Below are positions 56,045 to 64,000 of a stretch of DNA of 64,000 nt, one piece after another (within the stretch, counting starts at the first letter, position 1; each line of letters begins with the position of its first letter). The notes under the pieces are model-generated. The model searched no databases. It saw nothing but the letters and a program-made list of their open reading frames with translations, and had not been told where the DNA came from. The stretch lies in assembly GCA_021323655.1 (NCBI GenBank), contig JAJPKO010000036.1, forward strand, positions 105,696 through 169,695. Reading direction: 5' to 3'. The stretch comes from Acidobacteriaceae bacterium (GTDB lineage Bacteria; Acidobacteriota; Terriglobia; Terriglobales; Acidobacteriaceae). Made by a program: the position numbers and the translations under genes.

Positions 56045-56434
56045 TCAGCAGGGGTCGAACATACTGTCCATAATTTCGCGCAGTGCGCGCGGAAGCCGTT
56101 CGGGATCGCGCGGAAGAATGGCATCGCCGGTGAGGCCGCTGGATTCGAGCGCCGAATCAGTGAGGTAGGCGATGAACTGCCGCGGGTCGCGGCCCTTGAT
56201 GCGCAGGGCAGTGGCGATGGCAGACTCGATGGAACGAGGATGAGAGACCTCAAGCAGCACGATGTCATGGCGCAATTCCCCCCAGAGAAGCTCGGCATGG
56301 CGATAGTCGCTGCCAAGATCCACAGTAAAGCGGGCCTTCAGCAAGACATTGCGCAGCGGGATGACCAGGCGGTGTTTATCACTGCCAAGAAGAATGCGCG
56401 GAGTTGACTGCGTTGATTTGTCAATGATGCTCAT
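56045..56434 (-). CDS. Degenerate receiver-like protein lacking the phospho-aspartate (129 aa)
   Basis: A 129-residue protein whose fold resembles a CheY-type receiver: an N-terminal strand PRILLGSDKHRLVIP, a strand HDIVLLEVSHP at the phosphoacceptor position with Glu in place of Asp, and an end PRDPERLPRALREIM. Loss of the Asp and of the usual acidic pair suggests it is not phosphorylated, or mimics the phosphorylated state. ATG 56434 follows GGAGAAGAC; the frame extends further upstream without sense. No partner kinase is nearby. Confidence 0.5.
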   Translation of the reverse strand: MSIIDKSTQSTPRILLGSDKHRLVIPLRNVLLKARFTVDLGSDYRHAELLWGELRHDIVLLEVSHPRSIESAIATALRIKGRDPRQFIAYLTDSALESSGLTGDAILPRDPERLPRALREIMDSMFDPC

Positions 56435-56678
56435 GTCTTCTCCTTTTTTCTTTCCAAATGGCAAGCGGCGGAGAAGAATGCAGATGGCTTGCCAAACGGC
56501 CGTCGTGGTGCAAACCGCTCTGAATTCAACAAATTGACCTTGTTGAGGCGCAGGCAACCATTTTGTATCGGGAAATCTGTGCACGGAGGCGGGAAATTTC
56601 GACACGATTCTATATATGTTATTTAGAATGAATGGCTTAACTGGAACCGGCGTGCGATTCGGGTAACATAAGGTGATG

Positions 56679-57359
56679 ATGTACGGACCGGCCCATCAGG
56701 CGCTGCATGAGCTTCAGCATTCGGCATATGTGCGGTTTTCGCTGGTGGCGTTCAGCTCGATCTTCTTTCTGGTGGATCCGTTTGCCGCGATCGGGACGTT
56801 CATCGCGATTACGGCTGGCGCGGACGAGAAGCGACGGCGCCGGATGGCGTTCAAGGCGGCGTTGACCTGCTTTATTGTGCTGACGGCATTTGCGCTGGCG
56901 GGGCAGTTCATCTTCAGCTTGTTTGGGATCAAGCTACCTGCCTTTGAAATTGCTGGCGGTTTGATTCTGCTGCTGATCGGCATTGATATGCTGGAGGCGA
57001 AGCGCTCGCCGACGCAGGAGTCTACCGACGAGACGATGGAGGCCGCGGCCAAGGAGGATGCTGGCATTGTGCCGATGGGGATTCCGATGCTGGCCGGCCC
57101 GGGCGCGATTTCAAGTGTGATGGTGCTGGTGGGGCAGTCGCCGAACCGGTGGCAGTTGTTTGCGATCTTTGCTTCGATTGCGATTACTGCGGCGGCGAGT
57201 TATGGGGTCTTGAGCGGCGCAGACCGGCTGCGACGCGTGCTGGGCGAAACCGGCATCAGAATCCTGGTACGTATTATGGGACTGTTGCTGGTGGCGCTGG
57301 CGATGCAGTTCTTTGTAAATGGATTGACGGACCTGGGCGTGATTGCGAAGCAGGACTAG
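56679..57359 (+). CDS. MarC-family membrane protein
   Basis: About 226 residues, six membrane helices, with the family pattern SSIFFLVDPFAAIGTFIAIT near the N-terminus, GGLILLLIGIDML, and the PMGIPMLAGPGAISSVM loop. MarC/UPF0056 proteins are of unknown function, although often named for multidrug resistance. Three consecutive start codons (GTG ATG ATG) are possible; the last has the best spacing to AAGG. Confidence 0.85.
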   Translation: MYGPAHQALHELQHSAYVRFSLVAFSSIFFLVDPFAAIGTFIAITAGADEKRRRRMAFKAALTCFIVLTAFALAGQFIFSLFGIKLPAFEIAGGLILLLIGIDMLEAKRSPTQESTDETMEAAAKEDAGIVPMGIPMLAGPGAISSVMVLVGQSPNRWQLFAIFASIAITAAASYGVLSGADRLRRVLGETGIRILVRIMGLLLVALAMQFFVNGLTDLGVIAKQD

Positions 57360-57510
57360 GACTGGCTGCAGGCATTACGATACGGGGAAGGTGCTGCAAA
57401 CCTACGTCTCAAAATCGAGATGTGGGGCACCCGCCTCTACTGAACAGTAATGAATTCACTCGCTGCCCAGATACGCCAGCTGAACTAATATCTTATCTTG
57501 TGGATGTGTC

Positions 57511-58920
57511 ATGAACGTGAAAGCCAGAACGACATGGATTCCAGTACTTCTGTTTGCTCTTTTTCTTGTGGTTCCTGCGCATGCGACCTTTCAGCAGCCT
57601 CCACCGTGCAAGAATGCGTTTACGGTTGACCGCGAGATTGCGGAAGGGAAGAAGGCGGAGCAGCAGGTGTACAAGACGATGCCTGTGCTGCCGGATTCAA
57701 GCCCGGTGACGCAATACGTTCAGCAACTGGGCAGGAAGCTGACGCAGTATGCGCCGGGGTACAAGTGGCCGTATGAGTTTCATGTGGTCAACCAGGCGGA
57801 CATCAATGCATTTGCCCTTCCGGGTGGGACTATTTTTGTGAATCTGGGCACGATCCAGGCGGCGGAGACGGAGGCGCAGCTTGCCGGGGTGATGGCGCAC
57901 GAGATTTCGCACGTGGTGATGCGCCATGCCACTTGCAATATTACCAAGCAGCAATCACAGGCACCGCTGTGGGCACTCGGGCAACTTGCAGCAGGCATTT
58001 TTATTCCCGGAGCAGGAGGAGCGCTGGCTGCGCAGGGAGTAGGCGCGGTGGCAGGCATGACTTTTCTGAAGATGGACCGCGATGCAGAGAAGCAGGCCGA
58101 TCTGCTGGGCACCGACATTGCTTATGATGCGGGGTACGATCCGCGCGGCATGGTGCAGTTTTTCGAGATCATCCAGGGGAAATATGGGTCTGGTGGCGCG
58201 CAGTTACTGAGTGACCATCCGAATCCGGGCAACCGTACTGAATACGTGAATGCGGAGATTGCCACGCTGCCACCGCGCACGAACTGGGTGAAGACAACGC
58301 CGGAGTTTCAGAAGATCAAGAAGCTGGTGGCGAACATGAGGCCGTACACGGCGCAGCAGATTGCCAGCGGTGCGTGGAGGAGCAGCAATGGGGCCGCTGC
58401 TCCTGTATCTGTTCCGGCGCAGACGGTAAATTTTAAGCCGAGCGGGAGCTGGAAGCGTCTGGATGCTGCGGGATTTTCACTGCAATATCCGGGCAACTGG
58501 AGCGCGACCGAGAATGCGGGAAATGCGGCGACGATTGCTCCGGCGGGCGGAGTCGTCAATACGGCGAACGGTAATGTCACTATCTATGGCGTGATTATTG
58601 ACGATTACCGGCCGCAGCAAGCGACGGACCTGGCGACGGCAACGAGCCAGTTGATTGCGTCGGTACATCAGGGAAATCCAGGCATGAAGGCTGTGACCAC
58701 GGTGCAGGATGTTCTGGTGAACAAACAGCCGGGCAAGAGCATGGAGTTCATCAATCAAGGGGCTTCTGCCGGAGGGGCTGCGGAGCGTGACTGGCTGGTA
58801 ACGATTTCACGCAATGACGGGTCCTTGAGCTATCTGGTGTTTGTCGCACCACAGAAGGACTTTGAATCGCTGCGCGGCACTTATGAGCAGATGCTGCGCA
58901 CATTCCGGGTGAATCAGTGA
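57511..58920 (+). CDS. M48-family zinc metalloprotease, exported
   Basis: A 469-residue protein. A signal peptide (about 1-25, ending VPAHA) precedes an M48 peptidase domain (about 45-270) with the zinc motif HEISH (His130, Glu131, His134) and a third ligand in DRDAEKQADLLG. The C-terminal half (about 300-469) has no catalytic motif but contains a region starting GFSLQYPGNW, as in domains that follow M48 in some Bacteria. It probably degrades misfolded envelope proteins. It ends seven bases into the convergent lipoprotein gene. Confidence 0.88.
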   Translation: MNVKARTTWIPVLLFALFLVVPAHATFQQPPPCKNAFTVDREIAEGKKAEQQVYKTMPVLPDSSPVTQYVQQLGRKLTQYAPGYKWPYEFHVVNQADINAFALPGGTIFVNLGTIQAAETEAQLAGVMAHEISHVVMRHATCNITKQQSQAPLWALGQLAAGIFIPGAGGALAAQGVGAVAGMTFLKMDRDAEKQADLLGTDIAYDAGYDPRGMVQFFEIIQGKYGSGGAQLLSDHPNPGNRTEYVNAEIATLPPRTNWVKTTPEFQKIKKLVANMRPYTAQQIASGAWRSSNGAAAPVSVPAQTVNFKPSGSWKRLDAAGFSLQYPGNWSATENAGNAATIAPAGGVVNTANGNVTIYGVIIDDYRPQQATDLATATSQLIASVHQGNPGMKAVTTVQDVLVNKQPGKSMEFINQGASAGGAAERDWLVTISRNDGSLSYLVFVAPQKDFESLRGTYEQMLRTFRVNQ

Positions 58921-59816
58921 ATCAACTCTGTCCAATGCTCGACGGCGAGTGAGCGGGGCTGCGGAGGAGCGCTGCTGTGTTCTCCGGCGGCGAGGGCGTG
59001 GACCTGCCGGGCTGCTTCCTTGAGGGACTGCTCCAATTCTGTAGAAGCGGCATCGTGGGCGGCGATCTCAGTCTGGCCTTGCTCCTGAATCTGCTGGCGC
59101 GCGTACGCTTCAAGACCGGGAGAGAGTTTTTCTTCCGGCAGGCGCGAGGCCAGTCCGAAAGGGCGCAAGGCGGGGAGCATCAGGCTACTGGTATCTGCCT
59201 GATTGCGGCGCAACAGCTCGAGGGCCAGACTTTGGGCCAGGCCAATCCAGGTGCGATTGATCGAGCAGTATACCGGTTTTTCCTGCGAGAACATGTCAGA
59301 CAAGGCGGCGATGGTGGGGTCCATGGCCTGTGCCATCCTGCGCTCGCTGTGATGCTGGGTCAACCGGACCAGAAGGGCGCCGGAGTGTTGCAGCGCATCC
59401 GGGGCGTAGGATGCGCCGAGAAGCTGCTGGATTCCCGATAAGGCAATGCCGAGGTTGGCGGCGGATTGAGATGCTTGTTGGGCCGCGTCGGATTTTGCCA
59501 GTCCTGCATAGGCTTCGGCGAGGTCTGCGAGGGCTTTGGCCAGGTCGGCGCGCTTTTCCATCTCAGCCTGCGCGGTGCGCAACTGCGCGAGGTCCTGCGC
59601 GTCGAGGGGAGCTCCGAGCAACGCGTTTTGCAGGCGCTCGAGCTTTTCGTGCTGCGTGATGACTTCAGACAAAGCGGCATAGTACTCGTGCAGGTCGTGG
59701 GCGGTCCGGGCGAGGCTGGCGGCGGTGTCGCGGGCCTGATCAGAAGGTTTGCACGAGAGGACGAAGCAGGGCAGAGCGGCCATGCACAGCCAGAGCGCGA
59801 ATCGGCGCAGGAGCAT
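58914..59816 (-). CDS. Hypothetical lipoprotein, mostly helical (300 aa)
   Basis: Signal with lipobox VLSC (Cys22). The mature protein is rich in Ala, Gln and Leu, consistent with long coiled-coil or helical bundle segments (about 30-130 and 240-290) separated by a Ser/Asp-rich part. No family recognised. It overlaps the 3' end of the M48 gene. Confidence 0.6.
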   Translation of the reverse strand: MLLRRFALWLCMAALPCFVLSCKPSDQARDTAASLARTAHDLHEYYAALSEVITQHEKLERLQNALLGAPLDAQDLAQLRTAQAEMEKRADLAKALADLAEAYAGLAKSDAAQQASQSAANLGIALSGIQQLLGASYAPDALQHSGALLVRLTQHHSERRMAQAMDPTIAALSDMFSQEKPVYCSINRTWIGLAQSLALELLRRNQADTSSLMLPALRPFGLASRLPEEKLSPGLEAYARQQIQEQGQTEIAAHDAASTELEQSLKEAARQVHALAAGEHSSAPPQPRSLAVEHWTELIH

Positions 59817-59952
59817 CGGGAGGAGGATACCAGAAGGGGTCGGGAGGGGTGCGGCGCAGGCAAGCAGGCCATGGGTACACGATTAGTAACATTCGTGCAG
59901 GCAACCATTACTGGTTTGACAAAATTGTGAATCTTCAATAAAACCTGAGGAT

Positions 59953-59998
59953 TGGAAACGATTCCATGTTGATGTTTCCGGGTGCGGTATCGTTTCCA
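59953..59998. promoter_or_regulatory. Inverted pair of LacI-like sites before the second receptor
   Basis: TGGAAACGATTCCA (59953-59966) and GGTATCGTTTCCA (59986-59998), inverted relative to each other with a 19-base gap. The core AAACG resembles LacI/GalR-type operators. The cognate regulator is not in this window or not recognised. Confidence 0.6.
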
Positions 59999-60021
59999 TC
60001 CTAACCCCTATTGGAGACAGT

Positions 60022-63000
60022 ATGTTCAGTCACTGGAAGACTCCATGCACATTGTTTTTATCCTTCTTCTTTCTTGTATTCATGACCTGTTTGCCCGCCG
60101 GATGGGGGCAAGCTGACACTTCATCTATTTCTGGAACGGTCACGGACGCGAGCAATGCTGTCGTGCCGAACGCGAAGGTCACGGTCCGCAATGACGCGAC
60201 GGGAGCCGAACGCACGGCAGTCACAAACAGCAGTGGTTCCTACACGATTCCTAACCTCACGCCGGGCAGCTATACGGTGCGGGTAGAAGCGCCTGGATTT
60301 CAGGCAACGATTTTGAGCGGCAACCGGCTTGATCCGAACATTGGCAGCAAGGTGGATGCCACGCTGAAGGCCGGCAACACCAGCACCACGGTGACGGTGC
60401 AGGCCGATGCCAATGTGTTACAAACCGAGTCGGCGGCAGCAGGACAGCTGGTGACGGCCGAGCAGGTAAAGACGATCCAGCTGAATGGGCGCAATCCGCT
60501 GTACCTGGCGCAGCTTGAGCCGGGAGTCGCACGCAATGCTGCGATTTCTTCGTTCAATTTTGCGCCGGACTTCAGCGGTCCAAACGTGAACGGAGCGCGC
60601 GGCAATGAGAGCCTGCTGACGCTGGATGGTGCTCCGATGATCCGGACGCGGGCCAACGGAACACAGATTGGCGTGGCGGACGTGGATGCCACTTCACAGG
60701 TACAGATCCTGACGACGGGGTATCCGGCCGAGTATGGCGGCACGTCGGGCGGACTGATTCGCATGGTGCCGAAGAGCGGGACCAGCGAGTTCCACGGAAC
60801 GGTGTTTGAATATCTGCGGAACTCATTCTTTAACGCGAATACATGGGGCCGGAACCAGTCTGACCAGCCGGCGCTGCGCGACCATCCTCCGGCTTTCCGC
60901 TACAACCAGTTTGGATGGAACCTGGGTGGGCCGGTTTACATTCCGCATGTGTTTAACACGTCGAAGCAGAAGCTGTTCTTTCTGGCCGGACAGGAGTATG
61001 TGCGCTACCGGCAGACGGTGACGCAGACGGGGAAAGTGCCGACGATGCTGATGCGGAGCGGCAACTTCAGCGAGCTGCTGGGCAACAACATCTTCTACCA
61101 GAATGCGGTGCAGCTGGTGGACCCAAGGACCGGCACGCCATACCAGGGCAACATCATTCCTTCTTCAGAGCTGAGCCCGAATGGAATTGCGCTGCTGAAT
61201 GCTTATCCGGAGCCGAATGCGACGAACAGCAGCTATAACTGGCAGTCGCAGGCGCCGTATCCGCAGGACCAGCGGAAGGACACGTTGGTGGTGGATTATG
61301 TCCCGGCGGATGCGCACCATCTGCGCTTCAGCCTGCTGAACTACAACTACGATTACACGAACCCGTTTTCAGGGAACTTCAACCGCACTCCGCAGAAGTG
61401 GCACTGGCCGAACCAGGTGGGTGTGTTGCACTACACGTGGACGATCAGCCCGACGATGGTGAACGAAGCGACGTTTTCGGCCTCGGCGGACCACATCACG
61501 ATCACGTATGACACGTCGAACGGCTTGTATAACCGGAACCTGTATGGGATCAATTATCCCTATCTCTATCCGGCGAACGAAAAGCTGGTGCCGAACAAGA
61601 TTCCCACGATCAATCTGGCGAACTTCACCACGCTGGATGGCGGGCCGTATCCGTCGCACTCGGGTGGCGTGATCACGAACCTGGCGGACAATCTGACCAA
61701 GGTGGTGGGCAACCACACGCTGAAGTTTGGCGTACTGTGGGAGCGGTCAGGGGAGAACAACTTTGACCAGATCAGCGTAAGCAGCACGACGCCGGGAGCC
61801 ACGAACAACCAGAACGGCCAGTTTATCTTTACCGATACGCGCAATCACTATCCGACGTCGAACGCGGCAGTGGGTAATGCCGCGCTGGGCCTGTTTGATA
61901 CGTATGGCGAGATCGGGCACAAGTCGTACACGCTGTTTCGCGGAAACATGTACGAAGGGTTTGCGCAGGACTCGTGGAGAGCGACGCCGAAGCTGGTGGT
62001 GGAGTATGGCGTGCGCTACAGCGTAATGCAGCCGTATTACGCGCTGTGGAGAAACCAGTCCGTGTTTGATCCGAAATCGTGGGATCCGGCGCTGGCTCCG
62101 AGCGTAGACCCGATTACGGGGCAGCTTTCGGGCGGCGATCCGTATAACGGCGTGGTGATTCCGGGCAGCGGATTTCCGGGCTCCGCACGCGGGCATGTTC
62201 CGGACGATATTCTGAATGGCCAGTACAACCGGCTGTTCCGTGGATATGGACCGGGTTACTCGAAGACGACGTGGACGAACATTCAGCCGCGCATCGGACT
62301 CACCTATCAGGTGACGCCGCTCACGGTGGTGCGCTTTGGCGGCGGCCGGTTTGTGCAGCGGGTCGGCATCAGCGACACGGTACAGCTTGGCGGCAATGCT
62401 CCGTTCCAGCCAAGCTCGACGGTGACGGCGGGCTCGGTGGACAATCCGGGGGCAGTGGGCGTGAATGCGCTGCCGCTTTCGCTTTCTTCACAGGCCTATG
62501 ATTTTCCTGATCCGAATGCATGGAGCTGGAATGCGGCGGTGGAGCAGGAGGTGCCAAATTTCGCGACGTTCACGATCCAGTATGTGGGGCGGCGCGGACT
62601 GCATCTTTCGCAGCTGGAGAACGTGAACCAGCTTCAGCCGGGAACGGTACAGGCCCATCCGGATGTGAAGGCGCCGGATGCGCTGCGTCCTTATCGTGGA
62701 TTCTCGGCGATTCTGCAGGACACGAACGCGGGAAGCTCCATGTACCACGCGTTACAGGTGGACATGAAGCGCCGCATGACGAAGGGACTGCTGTTTGGAG
62801 TGGCGTACACGTGGTCGAAGAGCCTGGACTACGGCTCAAGTCCCGGATATGAGCTGCCGAATTATTACAATCCTCGCCTGAACTATGGACCGAGCGATTT
62901 TGATATTCGCAACATTCTGGTGGTGAACTACGTGTGGGACATTCCTTACGGAACGAACCTGGGGAACCGTTTTGCGCGCGGGGCGCTGGGTAACTGGCAG

Positions 63001-63456
63001 CTTTCCGGAACGACGCAGGCGCAGACGGGCGAGCCTCTCTCGGTGGGCACAGGCGATGACTTTGCCGGTGTTGGGCCAGGTGCAGGCACGCAGCTGTGGG
63101 ACATGACCAGAAGCCCGATTGTGCATAAGAAGTTCGGTACCGGATACTGGTTTGACCCGAGCGTCTTTGTGCAGCCTGCGGCAGGAACGCTTGCGCCGCG
63201 GGGCACACGGAATGCGATCTATGGGCCGGGCTTCCAGAGCTGGAACATTGCGTTGCTGAAGAGCTTCCATGTGATTCCCGGACATGAAAACCATCAGCTG
63301 CAATTCAAGGCGGAGGCGTTTAATTTTACGAACCATCCGAACCTGGATTCTCCGGACAGTAACCCGACCAGCGGCACCTTTGGCGAGGTGACGCAGAAGG
63401 GGAACACTTATTCGTCAGAACGGCAGATGCAGTTCAGCCTGCGCTATCAGTTCTAA
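60022..63456 (+). CDS. TonB-dependent receptor, Oar-like, second copy
   Basis: A 1144-residue receptor with the same architecture as the first: signal peptide (about 1-30), Ig-like carboxypeptidase-regulatory domain (about 32-115, SSISGTVTDASNAVVPNAKV), plug, long barrel, and aromatic C-terminus MQFSLRYQF. Substrate unknown; no glycoside hydrolases are adjacent, so its operon partners, if any, lie elsewhere. The first 20 bases of the gene follow a GGAGA site. It is closed by a terminator. Confidence 0.92.
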   Translation: MFSHWKTPCTLFLSFFFLVFMTCLPAGWGQADTSSISGTVTDASNAVVPNAKVTVRNDATGAERTAVTNSSGSYTIPNLTPGSYTVRVEAPGFQATILSGNRLDPNIGSKVDATLKAGNTSTTVTVQADANVLQTESAAAGQLVTAEQVKTIQLNGRNPLYLAQLEPGVARNAAISSFNFAPDFSGPNVNGARGNESLLTLDGAPMIRTRANGTQIGVADVDATSQVQILTTGYPAEYGGTSGGLIRMVPKSGTSEFHGTVFEYLRNSFFNANTWGRNQSDQPALRDHPPAFRYNQFGWNLGGPVYIPHVFNTSKQKLFFLAGQEYVRYRQTVTQTGKVPTMLMRSGNFSELLGNNIFYQNAVQLVDPRTGTPYQGNIIPSSELSPNGIALLNAYPEPNATNSSYNWQSQAPYPQDQRKDTLVVDYVPADAHHLRFSLLNYNYDYTNPFSGNFNRTPQKWHWPNQVGVLHYTWTISPTMVNEATFSASADHITITYDTSNGLYNRNLYGINYPYLYPANEKLVPNKIPTINLANFTTLDGGPYPSHSGGVITNLADNLTKVVGNHTLKFGVLWERSGENNFDQISVSSTTPGATNNQNGQFIFTDTRNHYPTSNAAVGNAALGLFDTYGEIGHKSYTLFRGNMYEGFAQDSWRATPKLVVEYGVRYSVMQPYYALWRNQSVFDPKSWDPALAPSVDPITGQLSGGDPYNGVVIPGSGFPGSARGHVPDDILNGQYNRLFRGYGPGYSKTTWTNIQPRIGLTYQVTPLTVVRFGGGRFVQRVGISDTVQLGGNAPFQPSSTVTAGSVDNPGAVGVNALPLSLSSQAYDFPDPNAWSWNAAVEQEVPNFATFTIQYVGRRGLHLSQLENVNQLQPGTVQAHPDVKAPDALRPYRGFSAILQDTNAGSSMYHALQVDMKRRMTKGLLFGVAYTWSKSLDYGSSPGYELPNYYNPRLNYGPSDFDIRNILVVNYVWDIPYGTNLGNRFARGALGNWQLSGTTQAQTGEPLSVGTGDDFAGVGPGAGTQLWDMTRSPIVHKKFGTGYWFDPSVFVQPAAGTLAPRGTRNAIYGPGFQSWNIALLKSFHVIPGHENHQLQFKAEAFNFTNHPNLDSPDSNPTSGTFGEVTQKGNTYSSERQMQFSLRYQF

Positions 63457-63479
63457 AGACGATGATTTCTCACCTGACC

Positions 63480-63512
63480 AGCCTCCCATTCGTGATTGAA
63501 TGGGAGGCTCTT
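63480..63512 (+). terminator. Terminator after the second receptor
   Basis: A perfect 12-base stem AGCCTCCCATTC/GAATGGGAGGCT (63480-63491 and 63498-63509) with a six-base loop, then CTTT. Confidence 0.85.
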
Positions 63513-63629
63513 TAAAATCAGATGTGAAGCAATTGCGACACATCATTCAGTGTGATAATCTTTGAATCTGTACGACTCTTTCAGCAGACGCGGCAGTGTC
63601 TCTCGAAATTGGAGTATGTGGCTGATCGG

Positions 63630-63705
63630 GCTGGCGTAGCTCAGCTGGTAGAGCATCTGATTTGTAATCAGAGGGTCGGGGGTTCAAATCCCTTCGCCAG
63701 CTCCA
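63630..63705 (+). tRNA. tRNA-Thr (anticodon TGT)
   Basis: 76 bases. The acceptor GCTGGCG pairs with CGCCAGC, then T and CCA. The anticodon stem CTGAT/ATCAG encloses TTTGTAA (anticodon TGT). D and T arms are standard. Confidence 0.97.
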
Positions 63706-63840
63706 GAATTCCAGCCTCGTAAGGCGCGAATCCGCAGTCATTCCACCTGACAGCGTCCCGTTTCAAGCCGGAGCATGTTGTGGGCTTCGTTGAAGACGGC
63801 TGGCGTCTGGAAAGGGTGACAGGATCGCGAAAAGATGGAT

Positions 63841-63928
63841 GCACAGGTGGCCGAGTGGTTAATGGCAGCAGACTGTAAATCTGCCGCTCCTTGGAGCTAC
63901 GGAGGTTCGAATCCTCCCCTGTGCACCA
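63841..63928 (+). tRNA. tRNA-Tyr (anticodon GTA)
   Basis: 88 bases, class II with a long variable arm. The acceptor GCACAGG pairs with CCTGTGC, then A and CCA. The anticodon loop CTGTAAA gives GTA. It lies 135 bases after tRNA-Thr, probably cotranscribed. Confidence 0.95.
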
Positions 63929-64000
63929 GTTAAGTTTTAAGCAGGGAAGCGGGTTTCACATGCGGGTGCGAGGTGTTCAGCGCAAGGTAGTCGCGCTCCT

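Noticed and set aside
63547..63741. Minus-strand frame with RRDLNPRPSDYKSDALPAEL
   Set aside because: This is the well-known false protein read from a tRNA gene (here tRNA-Thr) on the opposite strand.
63930..64000. Possible 3' end of a minus-strand gene at the right edge
   Set aside because: Only 22 open codons are visible, too little to support a gene.

Overview
The window looks like chromosome from an acidobacterium (Acidobacteriota, probably class Terriglobia). The main pointers are two very large Oar-type TonB-dependent receptors with an N-terminal carboxypeptidase-regulatory domain, a short-Q-loop cytochrome bd oxidase, and a complete isc operon whose HscB carries a zinc ribbon. No 16S gene is present, so this assignment is inferred from gene content.

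Region A (1-22.8 kb) reads as a low-oxygen / nitric-oxide persistence island. It holds the NO-repair protein Ric with an NnrS-like membrane partner, a CRP/FNR-type regulator, PEP synthase, a zinc alcohol dehydrogenase, three universal stress proteins, an MgtA-type P-type ATPase, cytochrome bd (cydAB), an HdeD-like membrane protein, and phosphoketolase plus acetate kinase. Seven perfect GTGA-N6-TCAC palindromes were found by eye, almost all 40-60 bases upstream of start codons. The regulator's recognition helix has the Arg-Glu-x3-Arg pattern that reads GTGA in CRP. This is the strongest candidate system in the window. Embedded in it (12.4-15.5 kb) are an unrecognised membrane protein and a tandem pair of exported proteins of an unrecognised family.

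Region B (22.9-27.8 kb) is an arsenic-resistance cassette (arsR, arsM, arsC, acr3), followed by a third, divergent member of the same exported family and a broken tyrosine integrase that abuts the 3' end of tRNA-Pro. It looks like the residue of an integrated element.

Region C (28-35.7 kb) carries a phosphatidyltransferase, a zinc-ribbon miniprotein and the operon iscR-iscS-iscU-iscA-hscB-(tautomerase)-hscA-fdx-iscX, closed by a hairpin terminator. The tautomerase is an unexpected member.

Region D (35.7-40.2 kb) has flagellin facing away from flbD-motA-motB, each with a recognisable sigma-28 promoter, then yjbQ, an AT-rich gene-free stretch and a small cytochrome c.

Region E (40.4-51.3 kb) is a polysaccharide-utilisation cluster: TonB-dependent receptor, GH39, GH144-type enzyme, LacI regulator and GH3 beta-glucosidase, preceded by a perfect 28-bp palindrome of LacI type. 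GH144 with GH3 suggests beta-1,2-glucan use.

Region F (51.6-64 kb) carries a GT-C-like membrane protein, a nucleotide-sugar epimerase, ilvE, a degenerate receiver-like protein, marC, an M48 protease, a lipoprotein, a second large receptor with two LacI-like half-palindromic sites upstream, and tRNA-Thr and tRNA-Tyr.
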